From positions 1 to 42,406 of the forward strand of contig CAAECB010000020.1 in NCBI GenBank assembly GCA_900754285.1: DNA of 42,406 bases, written 5' to 3'. The position numbers and the translations under genes are program-made. Shown one piece after another: positions 7,217 through 16,265 of the stretch (positions within the stretch are counted from its first letter, which is position 1; the number at the start of each line of letters is the position of its first letter). Below the pieces are notes generated by a model. The model was not told the DNA's origin and did not search any database. It worked only from the letters and a program-made list of their open reading frames with translations. This stretch comes from Clostridia bacterium (lineage in GTDB: Bacteria > Bacillota > Clostridia > TANB77 > CAG-508).

Positions 7217-7972
7217 CTAAGATTTATTCACTTTCTTTTCTACTACAATATCTCCAAATATCTCATCTTGAGATGTTTGAACTTTATTTCTTCTTGATAA
7301 TTCCAACAATCCACTAAATGCTGTTACAACTTCTTGTGTATTTTTTTGTTTTATAGAAAACATTCTGTTAAAGACAAATCTTTTTTGCTTTACCAATACT
7401 CTAAACATTTCTTTTACTTTGCTAGCTACAGTATAATTTTCTACTAATGCAATTTTTTCAATATTTTTTGCATTTTGATTTAATCTCTGATTTGTTCTTT
7501 CAACTAATTCTGAATATATTTTTGGAATTTTATTTTTATCATATTCTTTTTCTAGTTTTCTTTTTGGCAATTTTATTTCTTCCTGATTTTTCTCTATTAT
7601 TTTTGAAAAACTAGAATAATTTTCTTTAAAAACTTTTGTTATCTCTTTATATTTTTTATATTCTATAATTCTTCTTATTAGTTCTTCTTCTGTTAACTCT
7701 TCTGCTTCATCTTCTTGTTTTGGTAATAGCTTTTTAGATTTAAGATATAATAATGAAGAAGCCATTATTAAAAACTCACTTGCTATTTCTAAATTCATTT
7801 CTTCCATAGCATTTAAGTATTCTATGTATTGGTCTGTTATTTCTGTTAAATTTATATCATATATATCCATTTTATTTTTTTCAATTAAATATATTAATAA
7901 ATCTAATGGTCCTTCAAAATTATCAATTTTTATAGAATATTTTTTTGTTTCTAATGTTAAGAGTGTTGGCAT
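7217..7972 (-). CDS. scpA: Segregation and condensation protein A
   Basis: Kleisin subunit of the SMC-ScpA-ScpB condensin complex, acting in chromosome segregation. The N-terminus IDNFEGPLDLLIYLIEKNKMDIYDI is the diagnostic kleisin motif, followed by ITDQYIEYLNAM and LIMASSLLYLKSKKLLP. At 251 residues it is of normal length. The ATG at 7972 lies 2 nt past the recX stop with AAGGA upstream, so recX and scpA form one unit behind recA. The usual partner scpB is not in the window. Confidence 0.93.
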   Translation of the reverse strand: MPTLLTLETKKYSIKIDNFEGPLDLLIYLIEKNKMDIYDINLTEITDQYIEYLNAMEEMNLEIASEFLIMASSLLYLKSKKLLPKQEDEAEELTEEELIRRIIEYKKYKEITKVFKENYSSFSKIIEKNQEEIKLPKRKLEKEYDKNKIPKIYSELVERTNQRLNQNAKNIEKIALVENYTVASKVKEMFRVLVKQKRFVFNRMFSIKQKNTQEVVTAFSGLLELSRRNKVQTSQDEIFGDIVVEKKVNKS

Positions 7973-7974
7973 AA

Positions 7975-8430
7975 TTATCCTTCTTCCATTTCTGATATTG
8001 CTTTTCTAATATTTTCTGTTTTATATCCCTTTTTCATAAGATATTGTATTATTTCTTCTGGTTCTGCTGAACCTTGTTTTTTATACAATATATTAGCTGC
8101 TGATTTTTTTTCGTATTCTTCCATTTCATCTCTATTTTCATAAATGTAATTTTCAATACTATCTTTATCTACACCTTTTGACATTAATTTATATTTTAAT
8201 TCTCTTATAGATAAATTTTTTAATGATTTATAATTATTTATTGTTTTTTCCAAATACTCAATATCATTTATATATTTGGCTTCTTTTAAATAATCTATAA
8301 TATCATTCAATAACTCTTCTGATATAGTTTTAGAAAACTTATTTCTAACTTCTTGTTCTGTTCTTTTTTTGAATAAAATATATTTTAATACCTTTGTTTT
8401 TTGTTCATCAAATTCTTCTATATTGTACAT
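7975..8430 (-). CDS. recX: Regulatory protein RecX
   Basis: Modulates RecA filament growth. The 151-residue, alpha-helical, charged protein shows the RecX pattern: ALKYILFKKRTEQEVRNKF-like start, then LKEAKYINDIEYLEKTI, IRELKYKLMSKGVDKDSIENYI and a final IIQYLMKKGYKTENIRKAI repeat. These are the three-helix repeats of RecX. It starts 14 nt after the recA stop with a GGAG site, the normal recA-recX arrangement. Confidence 0.88.
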   Translation of the reverse strand: MYNIEEFDEQKTKVLKYILFKKRTEQEVRNKFSKTISEELLNDIIDYLKEAKYINDIEYLEKTINNYKSLKNLSIRELKYKLMSKGVDKDSIENYIYENRDEMEEYEKKSAANILYKKQGSAEPEEIIQYLMKKGYKTENIRKAISEMEEG

Positions 8431-8444
8431 TATAACTCCTTATA

Positions 8445-9500
8445 TTATTCTTCTCCATCATCATCCATATCTATTTCTGGTATTTCTTCTCCTAAACTTT
8501 CTTCAAAAGCTTTTTCTGCATTTGCTCTTACTTTGCTTTCTACTTCATCTAATATTTCTGGATTTTGTTTTAAGTATTTCTTTACATTTTCTCTACCTTG
8601 TCCAATTCTTTCTCCATTATAACTAAACCATGAACCACTTTTTTCTATAATATCCATATTTACAGCCATATCTAATATGTTTCCTGCTCTTGAAATACCT
8701 TCTCCATATACTATATCAAATTCTGCTTCTCTGAATGGTGGTGCTACTTTATTTTTTACTACTTTTACTCTTGTTCTACTTCCTTTTATTTCTCCATCTT
8801 GTTTAATATTTTCTGCTTTTCTTATATCTAGTCTAACTGAAGCATAGAATTTTAATGCTCTTCCTCCTGTTGTTGTTTCTGGATTTCCAAACATTACTCC
8901 TATTTTTTCTCTTAATTGGTTTATAAATATTAAAACTGTTTTTGATTTATTAATAGCTCCAGCAAGTTTACGTAATGCTTGAGACATTAATCTTGCTTGT
9001 AACCCCATATGAGAATCTCCCATATCTCCATCAATTTCTGCTTTTGGTACTAATGCTGCAACAGAGTCAACTACAATTACATCTAATGCTCCACTTCTTA
9101 CTAAACTTTCTGTTATTTCTAGTGCTTGTTCTCCTGTATCTGGTTGTGAAACTATTAAATTATCTATATCTACTCCTAATTTTTTAGCATATACAGGGTC
9201 TAAAGCATGTTCTGCATCTATAAATGCTGCTTCTCCGCCTTCTTTTTGAGCTTCTGCTACTACATGTAATGCTAATGTTGTTTTACCAGATGATTCTGGT
9301 CCATATATTTCTATTATTCTTCCACGTGGAAGTCCACCAATTCCTAAAGCCATATCTAAGCTCAATGCTCCTGTTGGAATTGCTTCTATTTCCATCGCTT
9401 TATAATCTCCTAATTTCATTACAGAACCTTTTCCGAATTGTTTTTCAATTTGGCTTAGTGCTGTTTCTAGTGCTTTTTTCTTGTCTATGTTTTCTGCCAT
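8445..9500 (-). CDS. recA: Recombinase RecA
   Basis: ATP-dependent strand-exchange protein and SOS co-protease. From the ATG at 9500 (preceded by AAGGAGG) the product is 351 residues, standard for RecA; an upstream extension of the frame lacks a ribosome site. It has Walker A GPESSGKT at 67-74, Walker B VIVVDSVAALVPK, loop L1/L2 region SHMGLQARLMSQALRKL and FINQLREKIGVMFGNPETTTGG, and an acidic tail. It heads recA-recX-scpA. No LexA/DinR box was recognised in its short leader. Confidence 0.98.
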   Translation of the reverse strand: MAENIDKKKALETALSQIEKQFGKGSVMKLGDYKAMEIEAIPTGALSLDMALGIGGLPRGRIIEIYGPESSGKTTLALHVVAEAQKEGGEAAFIDAEHALDPVYAKKLGVDIDNLIVSQPDTGEQALEITESLVRSGALDVIVVDSVAALVPKAEIDGDMGDSHMGLQARLMSQALRKLAGAINKSKTVLIFINQLREKIGVMFGNPETTTGGRALKFYASVRLDIRKAENIKQDGEIKGSRTRVKVVKNKVAPPFREAEFDIVYGEGISRAGNILDMAVNMDIIEKSGSWFSYNGERIGQGRENVKKYLKQNPEILDEVESKVRANAEKAFEESLGEEIPEIDMDDDGEE

Positions 9501-9545
9501 TATTTTTTCCTCCTTATTTTTATAAAACTTTTGTTTGATAAATGT

Positions 9546-9573
9546 ATTATATACCAAATTTTTGTTTTGTCAA
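9546..9573 (-). promoter_or_regulatory. Sigma-A promoter of recA
   Basis: Minus strand: consensus -35 TTGACA (9573-9568), 16-nt spacer, consensus -10 TATAAT (9551-9546). Confidence 0.8.
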
Positions 9574-9588
9574 TACTTTTTCGAAAAT

Positions 9589-11163
9589 TTATTTGTACCA
9601 ATCTGAAATATGATAAAATACATTATACCAATTTGGTGTTACATCACCTTTTAATCCAGTACTATAAGCTACAGTAAATTTATTATTATATAAACTTATA
9701 TATGGTACATCTTCTTTATAAATTTCTGCTAACTTTTTATATTTATTAGTCAATGTGCCTTCATCTGTTGTATTTTTGACCTCGTCCATTATTGATTTTA
9801 CCTCATCACTTTGATAATTAGCTATGTTACCATCTCCAAAAAATGTTGTTAAATCTGGTGTTAATGAAAGATTTATACTACACAAAATCATATCATAATT
9901 CTTAGTATTTAAACTATTATTATATTGGTCTTTTGATAACTGAACTACATTTACATGTATCCCTTGAGCTTCTAACTGTGACGCAATATTTTGTGCTACA
10001 GCAATTCTATTTGAGTCACCTGCTTTTACTGCAAGACTTAATTGTAATCTTTGAGTTTTATAATTTTCAATCTTTTGCCAATAATTACTTTTATATGCCC
10101 AGCCTCCATCTGTTAAAATCTTTTTAGCCTGATCTGGGTTATATCCTGCACTTGCATCTTGTTCTTGATAAATCCATGAACCATAATCTAATGGAAAACT
10201 TGATGTAAAATACTGATTATTAAATACATTTGATACTATATTTGTTTTATCTATAGAATATGATATTGCTTTTCTAACTTCTTTTCTTGACAAAAATGTA
10301 TTTGCATTATTTAGTGCTAAAAATACATGTTCTCTACCTTTCATTTCTTTTTTTGCATATCCTATTGTACCTATATATTCTTGTAAATTACTATTATCTG
10401 TATCTATTAAATCCAAATTCCCCATTTTAAAACTATTGTATAATTCCGCCAATGATGAATATAAATTTACTGTTATTTTTGTCAAAGTTAATTTTGTCTT
10501 TGTATCCCACCAATTATTATTTTTTTCAAGTGTTAAATGTGTAGATTGTACATCTGTATATTTATACATTCCTGTTCCTACTGGCACTAAGCCTGCATTA
10601 AATTCTTTATCTTGAAAAAATTGACTTGACATTATTGGAAATGTTAATTGATACTCAAAAAATGGAACTTCACTATTTAAATTTATTTTTAATGTGTAAT
10701 CATCTGTAATATCTACACTATCAATATTTTTTACTTGTGAAGTATAAATTGAATTTGAATTTTTTATTGCATCAATTGTATATTTTACATCTTCAGCAGT
10801 AAATTTTTCTCCATCTGACCATCTTACATTTTCTTTTAGCTTTATTATATATGTAGTAGCATTTTGCTTAGCCCATTCTTTTGCTAAACAGCCTTCTGCT
10901 TTATAATCTGATGTAATTTGAATTAATGGTTCATATACTAATCTTGATATATCTTGTATGTTTTTATTTTTACTCAATATTGGATTTGTACTATCTAATG
11001 ATGCTACTCCTAGCGTGATTTCTGTTACCTTTTTTTCTTCAGTCCCTACTGTTGCTTGATTTTGCTCATCTTTCTTTTCTTCTGTTTTTATTTTATATAC
11101 TGCAAAAACCATTATGCATATAACAAATATTGCAAATACATATTTAAAAAAATTGGATTTCAT
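9589..11163 (-). CDS. Extracellular peptide-binding protein, SBP family 5
   Basis: Solute-binding protein of an oligopeptide/dipeptide ABC importer (SBP_bac_5). It has an N-terminal membrane segment (about 8-24), but I see no lipobox cysteine, so it is probably a membrane-anchored rather than lipidated form. The body shows the family hallmarks: LGVASLDSTNPILSKN at the start of the mature domain, WSDGEKFTAEDVKYTID, VGTGMYKYT, and RKAISYSIDKTNIV. About 524 residues. The ATG at 11163 is 13 nt after AAAGGA; a GTG three codons earlier is only 4 nt from it. No permease or ATPase gene is adjacent, so it is an orphan binding protein here. Confidence 0.85.
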   Translation of the reverse strand: MKSNFFKYVFAIFVICIMVFAVYKIKTEEKKDEQNQATVGTEEKKVTEITLGVASLDSTNPILSKNKNIQDISRLVYEPLIQITSDYKAEGCLAKEWAKQNATTYIIKLKENVRWSDGEKFTAEDVKYTIDAIKNSNSIYTSQVKNIDSVDITDDYTLKINLNSEVPFFEYQLTFPIMSSQFFQDKEFNAGLVPVGTGMYKYTDVQSTHLTLEKNNNWWDTKTKLTLTKITVNLYSSLAELYNSFKMGNLDLIDTDNSNLQEYIGTIGYAKKEMKGREHVFLALNNANTFLSRKEVRKAISYSIDKTNIVSNVFNNQYFTSSFPLDYGSWIYQEQDASAGYNPDQAKKILTDGGWAYKSNYWQKIENYKTQRLQLSLAVKAGDSNRIAVAQNIASQLEAQGIHVNVVQLSKDQYNNSLNTKNYDMILCSINLSLTPDLTTFFGDGNIANYQSDEVKSIMDEVKNTTDEGTLTNKYKKLAEIYKEDVPYISLYNNKFTVAYSTGLKGDVTPNWYNVFYHISDWYK

Positions 11164-11210
11164 TTTAATCACATTCCTTTTTTTGCAATTTCCTTCTATC
11201 TTTCTTCCAT

Positions 11211-11239
11211 ATCATACATGATTTTAACAATTTTTTCAA
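11211..11239 (-). promoter_or_regulatory. Promoter of the peptide-binding protein gene
   Basis: Minus strand: -35 TTGAAA (11239-11234), 17-nt spacer, -10 TATGAT (11216-11211). Confidence 0.6.
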
Positions 11240-11270
11240 GTTTTTTGCAGAAATATTTTCTAAGATATAA

Positions 11271-11474
11271 AAAGGTATAGTGTATATATATGGCAAAATA
11301 AATTTCGAATGTGATTGGAACAATCTTAGAATTTCTTTAATAAGTTAATGGAAGAGCTTCACGTCGAGCGAAGCGAGGACTAAGCTGAAGGAAGTCATTA
11401 ACTTATTTTAGAAATTATTAGTTTGCGTATTGAACCGAGAAAATTATTTGGTCATATATATACACTATACCTTT
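11271..11474 (+). repeat. ~200-nt palindromic element with conserved core, copy B
   Basis: Same architecture as 1706-1904. The outer stem AAAGGTATAGTGTATATATA (from 11271) pairs with the complement ending at 11474. The inner stem AATAAGTTAATG pairs with CATTAACTTATT. The core (about 11350-11392) differs from copy A at a single clear position (GAGCGAAGCGAG versus GAGCGTAGCGAG). It fills the gap between the binding-protein gene and the aspartokinase stop. Confidence 0.75.
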
Positions 11475-11478
11475 ATAA

Positions 11479-12441
11479 TTAGTTAGTAATTTTTTCATGT
11501 ATTTGCTGTAATATATTTTCAGAAACATCAGTTTTAAAATCAATTGAAATCTTACTTTCAGACACATTTAATTCCAGCATTTCCAACTTATTATCTGCAA
11601 TAATTTTTAATATATCACTAATAAGATTTGTATTCCTAATAATACCTGTACCAACAACAGATATTCTTGAAATCTCTTTTTTAACGATACTTTTAACTGT
11701 ATTTTCTTCAATAATATCTGAAATAACAGTTCCAGCCTTATTATTGAAAGTAGATTTTGTAATTATAGGTATCTTATATTTTTCAGCAATTTCTATACAT
11801 CTGCCATGTAGGACTTTTGCCCCTTCACTAGATAATTCTAACATTTCATCATAAGACAAAGCAGGTAATTTTTGAGTATTTGGAATCTTATTAGGATCAG
11901 CAGTATATACACCATCCACATCAGAAAAAATATAGCAATTTTTTGCTTTTAAAGCTGCTGCAATAGCTACTGCTGTAGTATCTGAACCACCTCTTCCAAA
12001 TGTAGTTATATCCATTTTTTCATTAAAACCTTGGAATCCTGCAATTATAACGATTTTACGTTTTTCAAGTTCTTTAATAATCCTTGACACATCAATATGT
12101 TCCACTAGTGCATTCAAATTTGTATTATTTGTATAAATTCCAGCTTGCCAACCAGTTAAAGATATTGCTTTATATCCCATTTCATTCAATAAAATACTTA
12201 ATTTTGCAATTGTAATTTGTTCCCCTGTACTAAGTAAAACATCCATTTCTCTATCTTTAGGGATTTCTGCTAATTCCTTTGCCTCTTTTATAAGTTTATC
12301 TGTAGTTTTACCTTGTGCAGAAACTACCACCACAATATTATTTTCCTTATTGTATAGATTTATTATTTTCTCTGCCACTAATTTTAATTTATTATTATCA
12401 GCTACAGAACTCCCTCCAAATTTTAATACTATTGTATCCAT
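11479..12441 (-). CDS. Aspartate kinase
   Basis: Phosphorylates aspartate, the first step to lysine, threonine and methionine. The N-terminal amino-acid kinase domain shows KFGGSSVAD (7-15), FGRGGSDTTAVAIAAAL, SDVDGVYTADP and the regulatory-linker start SSEGAKVLHGRCIEIA. At 320 residues it is short: after the kinase domain only one recognisable ACT segment (RISVVGTGI...) remains, whereas typical LysC enzymes have two ACT units and about 400 residues. Feedback regulation may therefore be reduced or different. The ATG at 12441 follows AAGGAAGG. No other lysine-pathway gene is adjacent and no lysine riboswitch is visible. Confidence 0.9.
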   Translation of the reverse strand: MDTIVLKFGGSSVADNNKLKLVAEKIINLYNKENNIVVVVSAQGKTTDKLIKEAKELAEIPKDREMDVLLSTGEQITIAKLSILLNEMGYKAISLTGWQAGIYTNNTNLNALVEHIDVSRIIKELEKRKIVIIAGFQGFNEKMDITTFGRGGSDTTAVAIAAALKAKNCYIFSDVDGVYTADPNKIPNTQKLPALSYDEMLELSSEGAKVLHGRCIEIAEKYKIPIITKSTFNNKAGTVISDIIEENTVKSIVKKEISRISVVGTGIIRNTNLISDILKIIADNKLEMLELNVSESKISIDFKTDVSENILQQIHEKITN

Positions 12442-12487
12442 GTTGTTTTATCCTTCCTTAAAGTTAAAATATCTTTAGCTTTAAAAT

Positions 12488-12531
12488 AATATAAGAAGTA
12501 GTATTGAAATTACAACACCACTTCTTATATT
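12488..12531 (-). terminator. Terminator behind the BrkB-type gene
   Basis: AATATAAGAAGT pairs with ACTTCTTATATT around a 20-nt loop, followed on the minus strand by ATTATTTT. Confidence 0.6.
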
Positions 12532-12548
12532 ATATGTTTCTAAGACAT

Positions 12549-13391
12549 TCAATTGTTATCTTTATTATCCTTTATTGTTATTTTATTAAATTCTGCACCT
12601 AAAAAAACTGTATAAAAACATGCATAAGTCCACATCATTATAAGCATCAAAGTCGTTAAACTTCCATAAGTTATTGAAAATCCTTTGAATATACTTAAAT
12701 ATTTTGAAAACACAAATGATATGACATTAAGAGATATTGCTCCAAATATTGCACCATAAATTTGACTTTTAAAACTTACTTTGTGTCTTGGCATAAATTT
12801 ATATAATAATAAAAATATTATAAAAGTTACAAATATAAAAGTAAATTCCGCTAAAATTGATGATATTATATTATAATTTTCAAGAGCTCCAAAATGTTCT
12901 TGAATTACTTTTATAAACTGATTTCCAAATACTAATGCTGTCATTCCAAAAACAATTAAAATTATAAATAATAATGTCTCAAAAATAACTTTTATTCTTA
13001 AAAGAATATATGAAGTTACTTTTTGGCTTTTAGTACCATACACTGTTTGCAATCCTGCTGTTAAAGCATATAATCCTTTTCCTGCCGCCCAAATTGTAAA
13101 TATTATTGATATTGATACTGTTCCTAATGATTTCGAATAAACTTCTTGTACTATTCCTAAAATCATTTCACTCATACTTGATGGTATTATTTTTGATATC
13201 ACATTAAAAAGTGTTTGTGGCTCTATTCCTGTATATTGTATTAATGTTATTAACAATATTGTAAATGGTATAAATGACAAAATTGTATAATAAGAACATT
13301 GTGCCGCACTTTCACTAATATGGTCTTTTCCCATATTTTCTGATAACTTTTCTATTTTTTTATAAATATTTTGAAACTTTGTTTTATTCAT
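12549..13391 (-). CDS. YihY/BrkB family inner membrane protein
   Basis: Polytopic membrane protein of the YihY/UPF0761 (BrkB) family, with about six hydrophobic segments. Family hallmarks are SAAQCSYYTILSFIPFTILLI near the start, the ISIIFTIWAAGKGLYALTAGLQTVYG segment, and LLYKFMPRHKVSFKSQIYGAIFGAI with the closing YGSLTTLMLIMMWTY. About 280 residues, normal for the family. The biochemical role is not established; old annotations as ribonuclease BN are wrong. The ATG at 13391 is 11 nt after AAAGGA. Confidence 0.88.
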   Translation of the reverse strand: MNKTKFQNIYKKIEKLSENMGKDHISESAAQCSYYTILSFIPFTILLITLIQYTGIEPQTLFNVISKIIPSSMSEMILGIVQEVYSKSLGTVSISIIFTIWAAGKGLYALTAGLQTVYGTKSQKVTSYILLRIKVIFETLLFIILIVFGMTALVFGNQFIKVIQEHFGALENYNIISSILAEFTFIFVTFIIFLLLYKFMPRHKVSFKSQIYGAIFGAISLNVISFVFSKYLSIFKGFSITYGSLTTLMLIMMWTYACFYTVFLGAEFNKITIKDNKDNN

Positions 13392-13426
13392 ATTCAAAAT
13401 TTCCTTTCCTATAATAGTGTAAAAAA

Positions 13427-13480
13427 TGTAGCGGACTTTAATGATATTTTACACCCATAAAAGCCATTAAAGTCCGTATT
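13427..13480. terminator. Large hairpin between two membrane-protein genes
   Basis: CGGACTTTAATG pairs perfectly with CATTAAAGTCCG, with flanking AAAAAAT/ATTTTTT extending the stem. On the minus strand it follows the 13502-14098 gene and precedes the BrkB-type gene, so it probably ends the former's transcript. Confidence 0.65.
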
Positions 13481-13501
13481 TTTTAGTACATCCACTGCAC
13501 T

Positions 13502-14098
13502 TTACTGGAAAAACCATATTAACAATTTTGTAACAACATACAAAATTATTAATGAACCAATTGCCATAAAAATTTTAATTGGTAATGAAAATGATAATGA
13601 TAAAAATATTGAAAATTCAAAAATTACTATAGGTATAGCAAAGACAATCATCACTTTTACAATTGGCAGTTCATCTAATTCTTTTGAAGCATATTGTACA
13701 TCAAAAAAATCAAGATAAATATTATACATATAAGTCTTTAGTTTATTTTGTATCATATTACCTAGTGTAACATATATAAATACTCTTAAATTAAAAATTA
13801 ATAATATTAGTAATGCTAAATCATTAAATATTTCATTCATTAACCAATAGCTATCTGTTCCTTGTGGATCCACATATACATAAAAAACAAATATTGCACC
13901 TGTAAGAATTTGGAATGTTATTGCCATTGCGTATAATAGCATAATCCAAATGTTTTCCAAAGAAGTTATGTTTAATATTAAAGCCATACTTCCCATTATT
14001 AGCGCATATGATAAAAAATTATATATGCCAGCTTTGCTTATTTGTGAAATAAACTCTATTGTCCGTATTTCCACATATTCCTTACTTATCTTCTTCAT
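13502..14098 (-). CDS. Hypothetical membrane protein with an in-frame CGG codon
   Basis: I do not recognise this 198-residue protein. It has about five hydrophobic segments (near 27-45, 50-73, 92-111, 147-166, 172-196) and looks like an integral membrane protein. The ATG at 14098 follows a strong AAAGGAG site. Codon 12 is CGG (14065-14063), the only in-frame CGG in the window that does not coincide with a frameshift needed to restore a conserved protein. A +1 shift here would read GGA CAA TAG and stop, so either this CGG is decoded in frame or expression is limited by it. Confidence 0.6.
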   Translation of the reverse strand: MKKISKEYVEIRTIEFISQISKAGIYNFLSYALIMGSMALILNITSLENIWIMLLYAMAITFQILTGAIFVFYVYVDPQGTDSYWLMNEIFNDLALLILLIFNLRVFIYVTLGNMIQNKLKTYMYNIYLDFFDVQYASKELDELPIVKVMIVFAIPIVIFEFSIFLSLSFSLPIKIFMAIGSLIILYVVTKLLIWFFQ

Positions 14099-14311
14099 AT
14101 TTTTTCTCCTTTCGCTACTATAATTATAGTTATTCGAATTTCTTAAATTTTAAACTACTAAAATATTATCACAAAAACATTGATTTTTCAATACTTTTAA
14201 AAAATCTCTTTACATATCTCAACATATTGTAGTAATATATATAAGAGCAAAAAACATTAGCAAATATTTAAGTTTATGTATACAATTTGCAAATAAGAAA
14301 GGATTTTTAAA

Positions 14312-15220
14312 ATGAATACTATACCTCAATTTTTATATGATTTTTTATTAAATCAATACGATAAAAATATTATAGAAAATATTATAAATGGTTACACTCA
14401 AAACAGACCTTTAACTTTGAGAGTAAACACATTAAAAACAAATATTGAATATATAGAAAACTTTTTTGATAACCTACATATTTCTTATAAAAAAGTTTCT
14501 TGGTTTACAGATGCTTTAATCCTAGAGAGTACATCTGAGGAACAAATTAGAAATTTAGAAATATATAATAATGGATTTATATATTTGCAAAGCTTATCTT
14601 CAATGATTCCTCCTATTATTCTAAATCCAGGCCAAAATGAAAATATTTTAGATATGACTGCTGCTCCAGGTGGTAAAACTACTGAAATGCTTGCTCTTTC
14701 TAATAATCAAGCCTTTATAACAGCTTGTGAAAAAAATAAAATCAGAGCCGATAGATTAAAATATAATATTGACAAACAAGGTGCAAATAGAGTTAATGTT
14801 ATGCTAACAGATGCTAGAAATTTAGATAACTTTTTTTCTTTTGATAAAATCTTGCTAGATGCTCCTTGCAGTGGTAGTGGTACCATAAACATTCATGACA
14901 ATAATTTAGAAAAACATTTTACTAAAGATCTTGTAACTCGTTCTACTAAGTTTCAAACTCAGCTTTTAGCTAAAGCTATAAAATTGTTGAAACCTGGTCA
15001 TGAAATGGTTTATTCTACTTGTTCTATATTATCTATTGAAAATGAGAAAATTATTCAAAAATTCATTGATTTAAACCAAATTGAAGTTATTCCTATTGAT
15101 AAAAATTTATTTTGGGATGTTCCTTTTCTTCCTACTTCTATTGATGGTACCTTATGTATTGAACCATCTAAATTTTATGAAGGATTTTTTGTTGCTAAAT
15201 TAAAGAAAGTGCTAAAATAA
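14312..15220 (+). CDS. RsmB/NOP-type RNA m5C methyltransferase
   Basis: SAM-dependent RNA cytosine-5 methyltransferase of the NOL1/NOP2/Sun family. SAM-binding motif LDMTAAPGGKTTEM at 113-126; the catalytic cysteine pair is visible as DAPCSGSG (Cys186) and YSTCSIL (Cys237). At 302 residues it has neither the NusB-like N-terminal domain of RsmB nor the C-terminal RNA-binding region of RsmF, so the substrate (16S rRNA or tRNA) cannot be assigned. The ATG at 14312 follows AAAGGA. Its 3' end overlaps the convergent ADP-ribosylglycohydrolase gene by 9 nt. Confidence 0.88.
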   Translation: MNTIPQFLYDFLLNQYDKNIIENIINGYTQNRPLTLRVNTLKTNIEYIENFFDNLHISYKKVSWFTDALILESTSEEQIRNLEIYNNGFIYLQSLSSMIPPIILNPGQNENILDMTAAPGGKTTEMLALSNNQAFITACEKNKIRADRLKYNIDKQGANRVNVMLTDARNLDNFFSFDKILLDAPCSGSGTINIHDNNLEKHFTKDLVTRSTKFQTQLLAKAIKLLKPGHEMVYSTCSILSIENEKIIQKFIDLNQIEVIPIDKNLFWDVPFLPTSIDGTLCIEPSKFYEGFFVAKLKKVLK

Positions 15221-16171
15221 ATTAGTACTTTCTTTAGTATTTAATACTTTATTAAATTTATTGCACAAATCAACTATATAATCATATTTTAATAAATCTT
15301 TTTGCCATGTTTTATTTATATTTTCAAACCTATAATACAAACCTGCAAGACCTCCAACACAAGCTCCTACTGTATCTGTATCATCCCCTAAATTTATTGC
15401 TCCAATTATAGATTGATTATATGATTCTGTATTAAATAGCACCCATAAAGTAGCTTCTAATGTGTTTATTATAAAACCTGTTGATTTTATATCATTTAAT
15501 GAATACTTTTTTATATTATGTTTTAAAATTCTATCATATTTATTAATTGTTTCTTTAGAAAAATATTCATTATATTTTATTTTTTTTATTATCTTATATG
15601 CATCAAGTAAATTTTTATTACTTAATAATTCAATACCATACATAACATATATAAAACATCCCATTACACTTATTTCGTGTCCATGAGTAATTGATGATAC
15701 ATTTTTTACTACTTCATATATTTCTTTTTCATCCATATTTCTTGAATAACAATAATATACTAATGGTAATATTCTCATTAATGAACCATTTCCATTATCT
15801 AATTCATTTGTTCCTCCACATTTTTCTGCTTTTTCTTGTTTTACTTCAAATTTTGAAATTGCTGTTAAACATGTTCTTCCTATGTCAAATACTTTTCCAT
15901 TAGCTGTATATTCTCCATTTTTCATCCATTTTAAAAAATTAGTTCCTATTGTATTATAATTTATATTTTTATCTTGTATTATTGCATCAATTGTTGCAAG
16001 TGTCATTGAGGTGTCATCTGACCAACTTCCTTTTGGAACATTATGACTTCCATATCCTTCCATTTCAGTTGTTGGATTTTGCATTAATTGCTCCCTTATT
16101 GAAAATTCTAATGGCACTCCCATTGCATCTCCTATTGCTAGTCCTATTATTCCTGCTTTTGAATCTATCAT
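15212..16171 (-). CDS. ADP-ribosylglycohydrolase family protein
   Basis: DraG/ARH-type hydrolase that removes ADP-ribose from proteins or nucleic acids. Dinuclear-metal motifs are present: GLAIGDAMGVPLEF near the start, SWSDDTSMTLA, and the C-terminal LGDDTDTVGACVGGLAGLYY. About 319 residues. The ATG at 16171 is spaced 9 nt from AAAGGA; the ATG three codons earlier overlaps that site. The target is unknown; no ADP-ribosyltransferase or nitrogenase gene is nearby. Confidence 0.88.
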   Translation of the reverse strand: MIDSKAGIIGLAIGDAMGVPLEFSIREQLMQNPTTEMEGYGSHNVPKGSWSDDTSMTLATIDAIIQDKNINYNTIGTNFLKWMKNGEYTANGKVFDIGRTCLTAISKFEVKQEKAEKCGGTNELDNGNGSLMRILPLVYYCYSRNMDEKEIYEVVKNVSSITHGHEISVMGCFIYVMYGIELLSNKNLLDAYKIIKKIKYNEYFSKETINKYDRILKHNIKKYSLNDIKSTGFIINTLEATLWVLFNTESYNQSIIGAINLGDDTDTVGACVGGLAGLYYRFENINKTWQKDLLKYDYIVDLCNKFNKVLNTKESTNLF

Positions 16172-16218
16172 TATTATCATTCCTTTGTTTTATTCATTTT
16201 CCTTATATTTTCGCATAG

Positions 16219-16260
16219 AAAAAAAGAAATGTCAACACATTCATGTCTACATTTCTTTTT
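16219..16260. terminator. Bidirectional terminator between secA and the ADP-ribosylglycohydrolase gene
   Basis: AAAAAGAAATGT pairs with ACATTTCTTTTT, an extended stem around a 16-nt loop, directly downstream of secA on the minus strand. Confidence 0.8.
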
Positions 16261-16265
16261 ATTAT

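Noticed and set aside
9224..9538. Leu/Phe-rich plus-strand frame opposite recA
   Set aside because: Shadow of the recA gene on the other strand, with no initiation signals.
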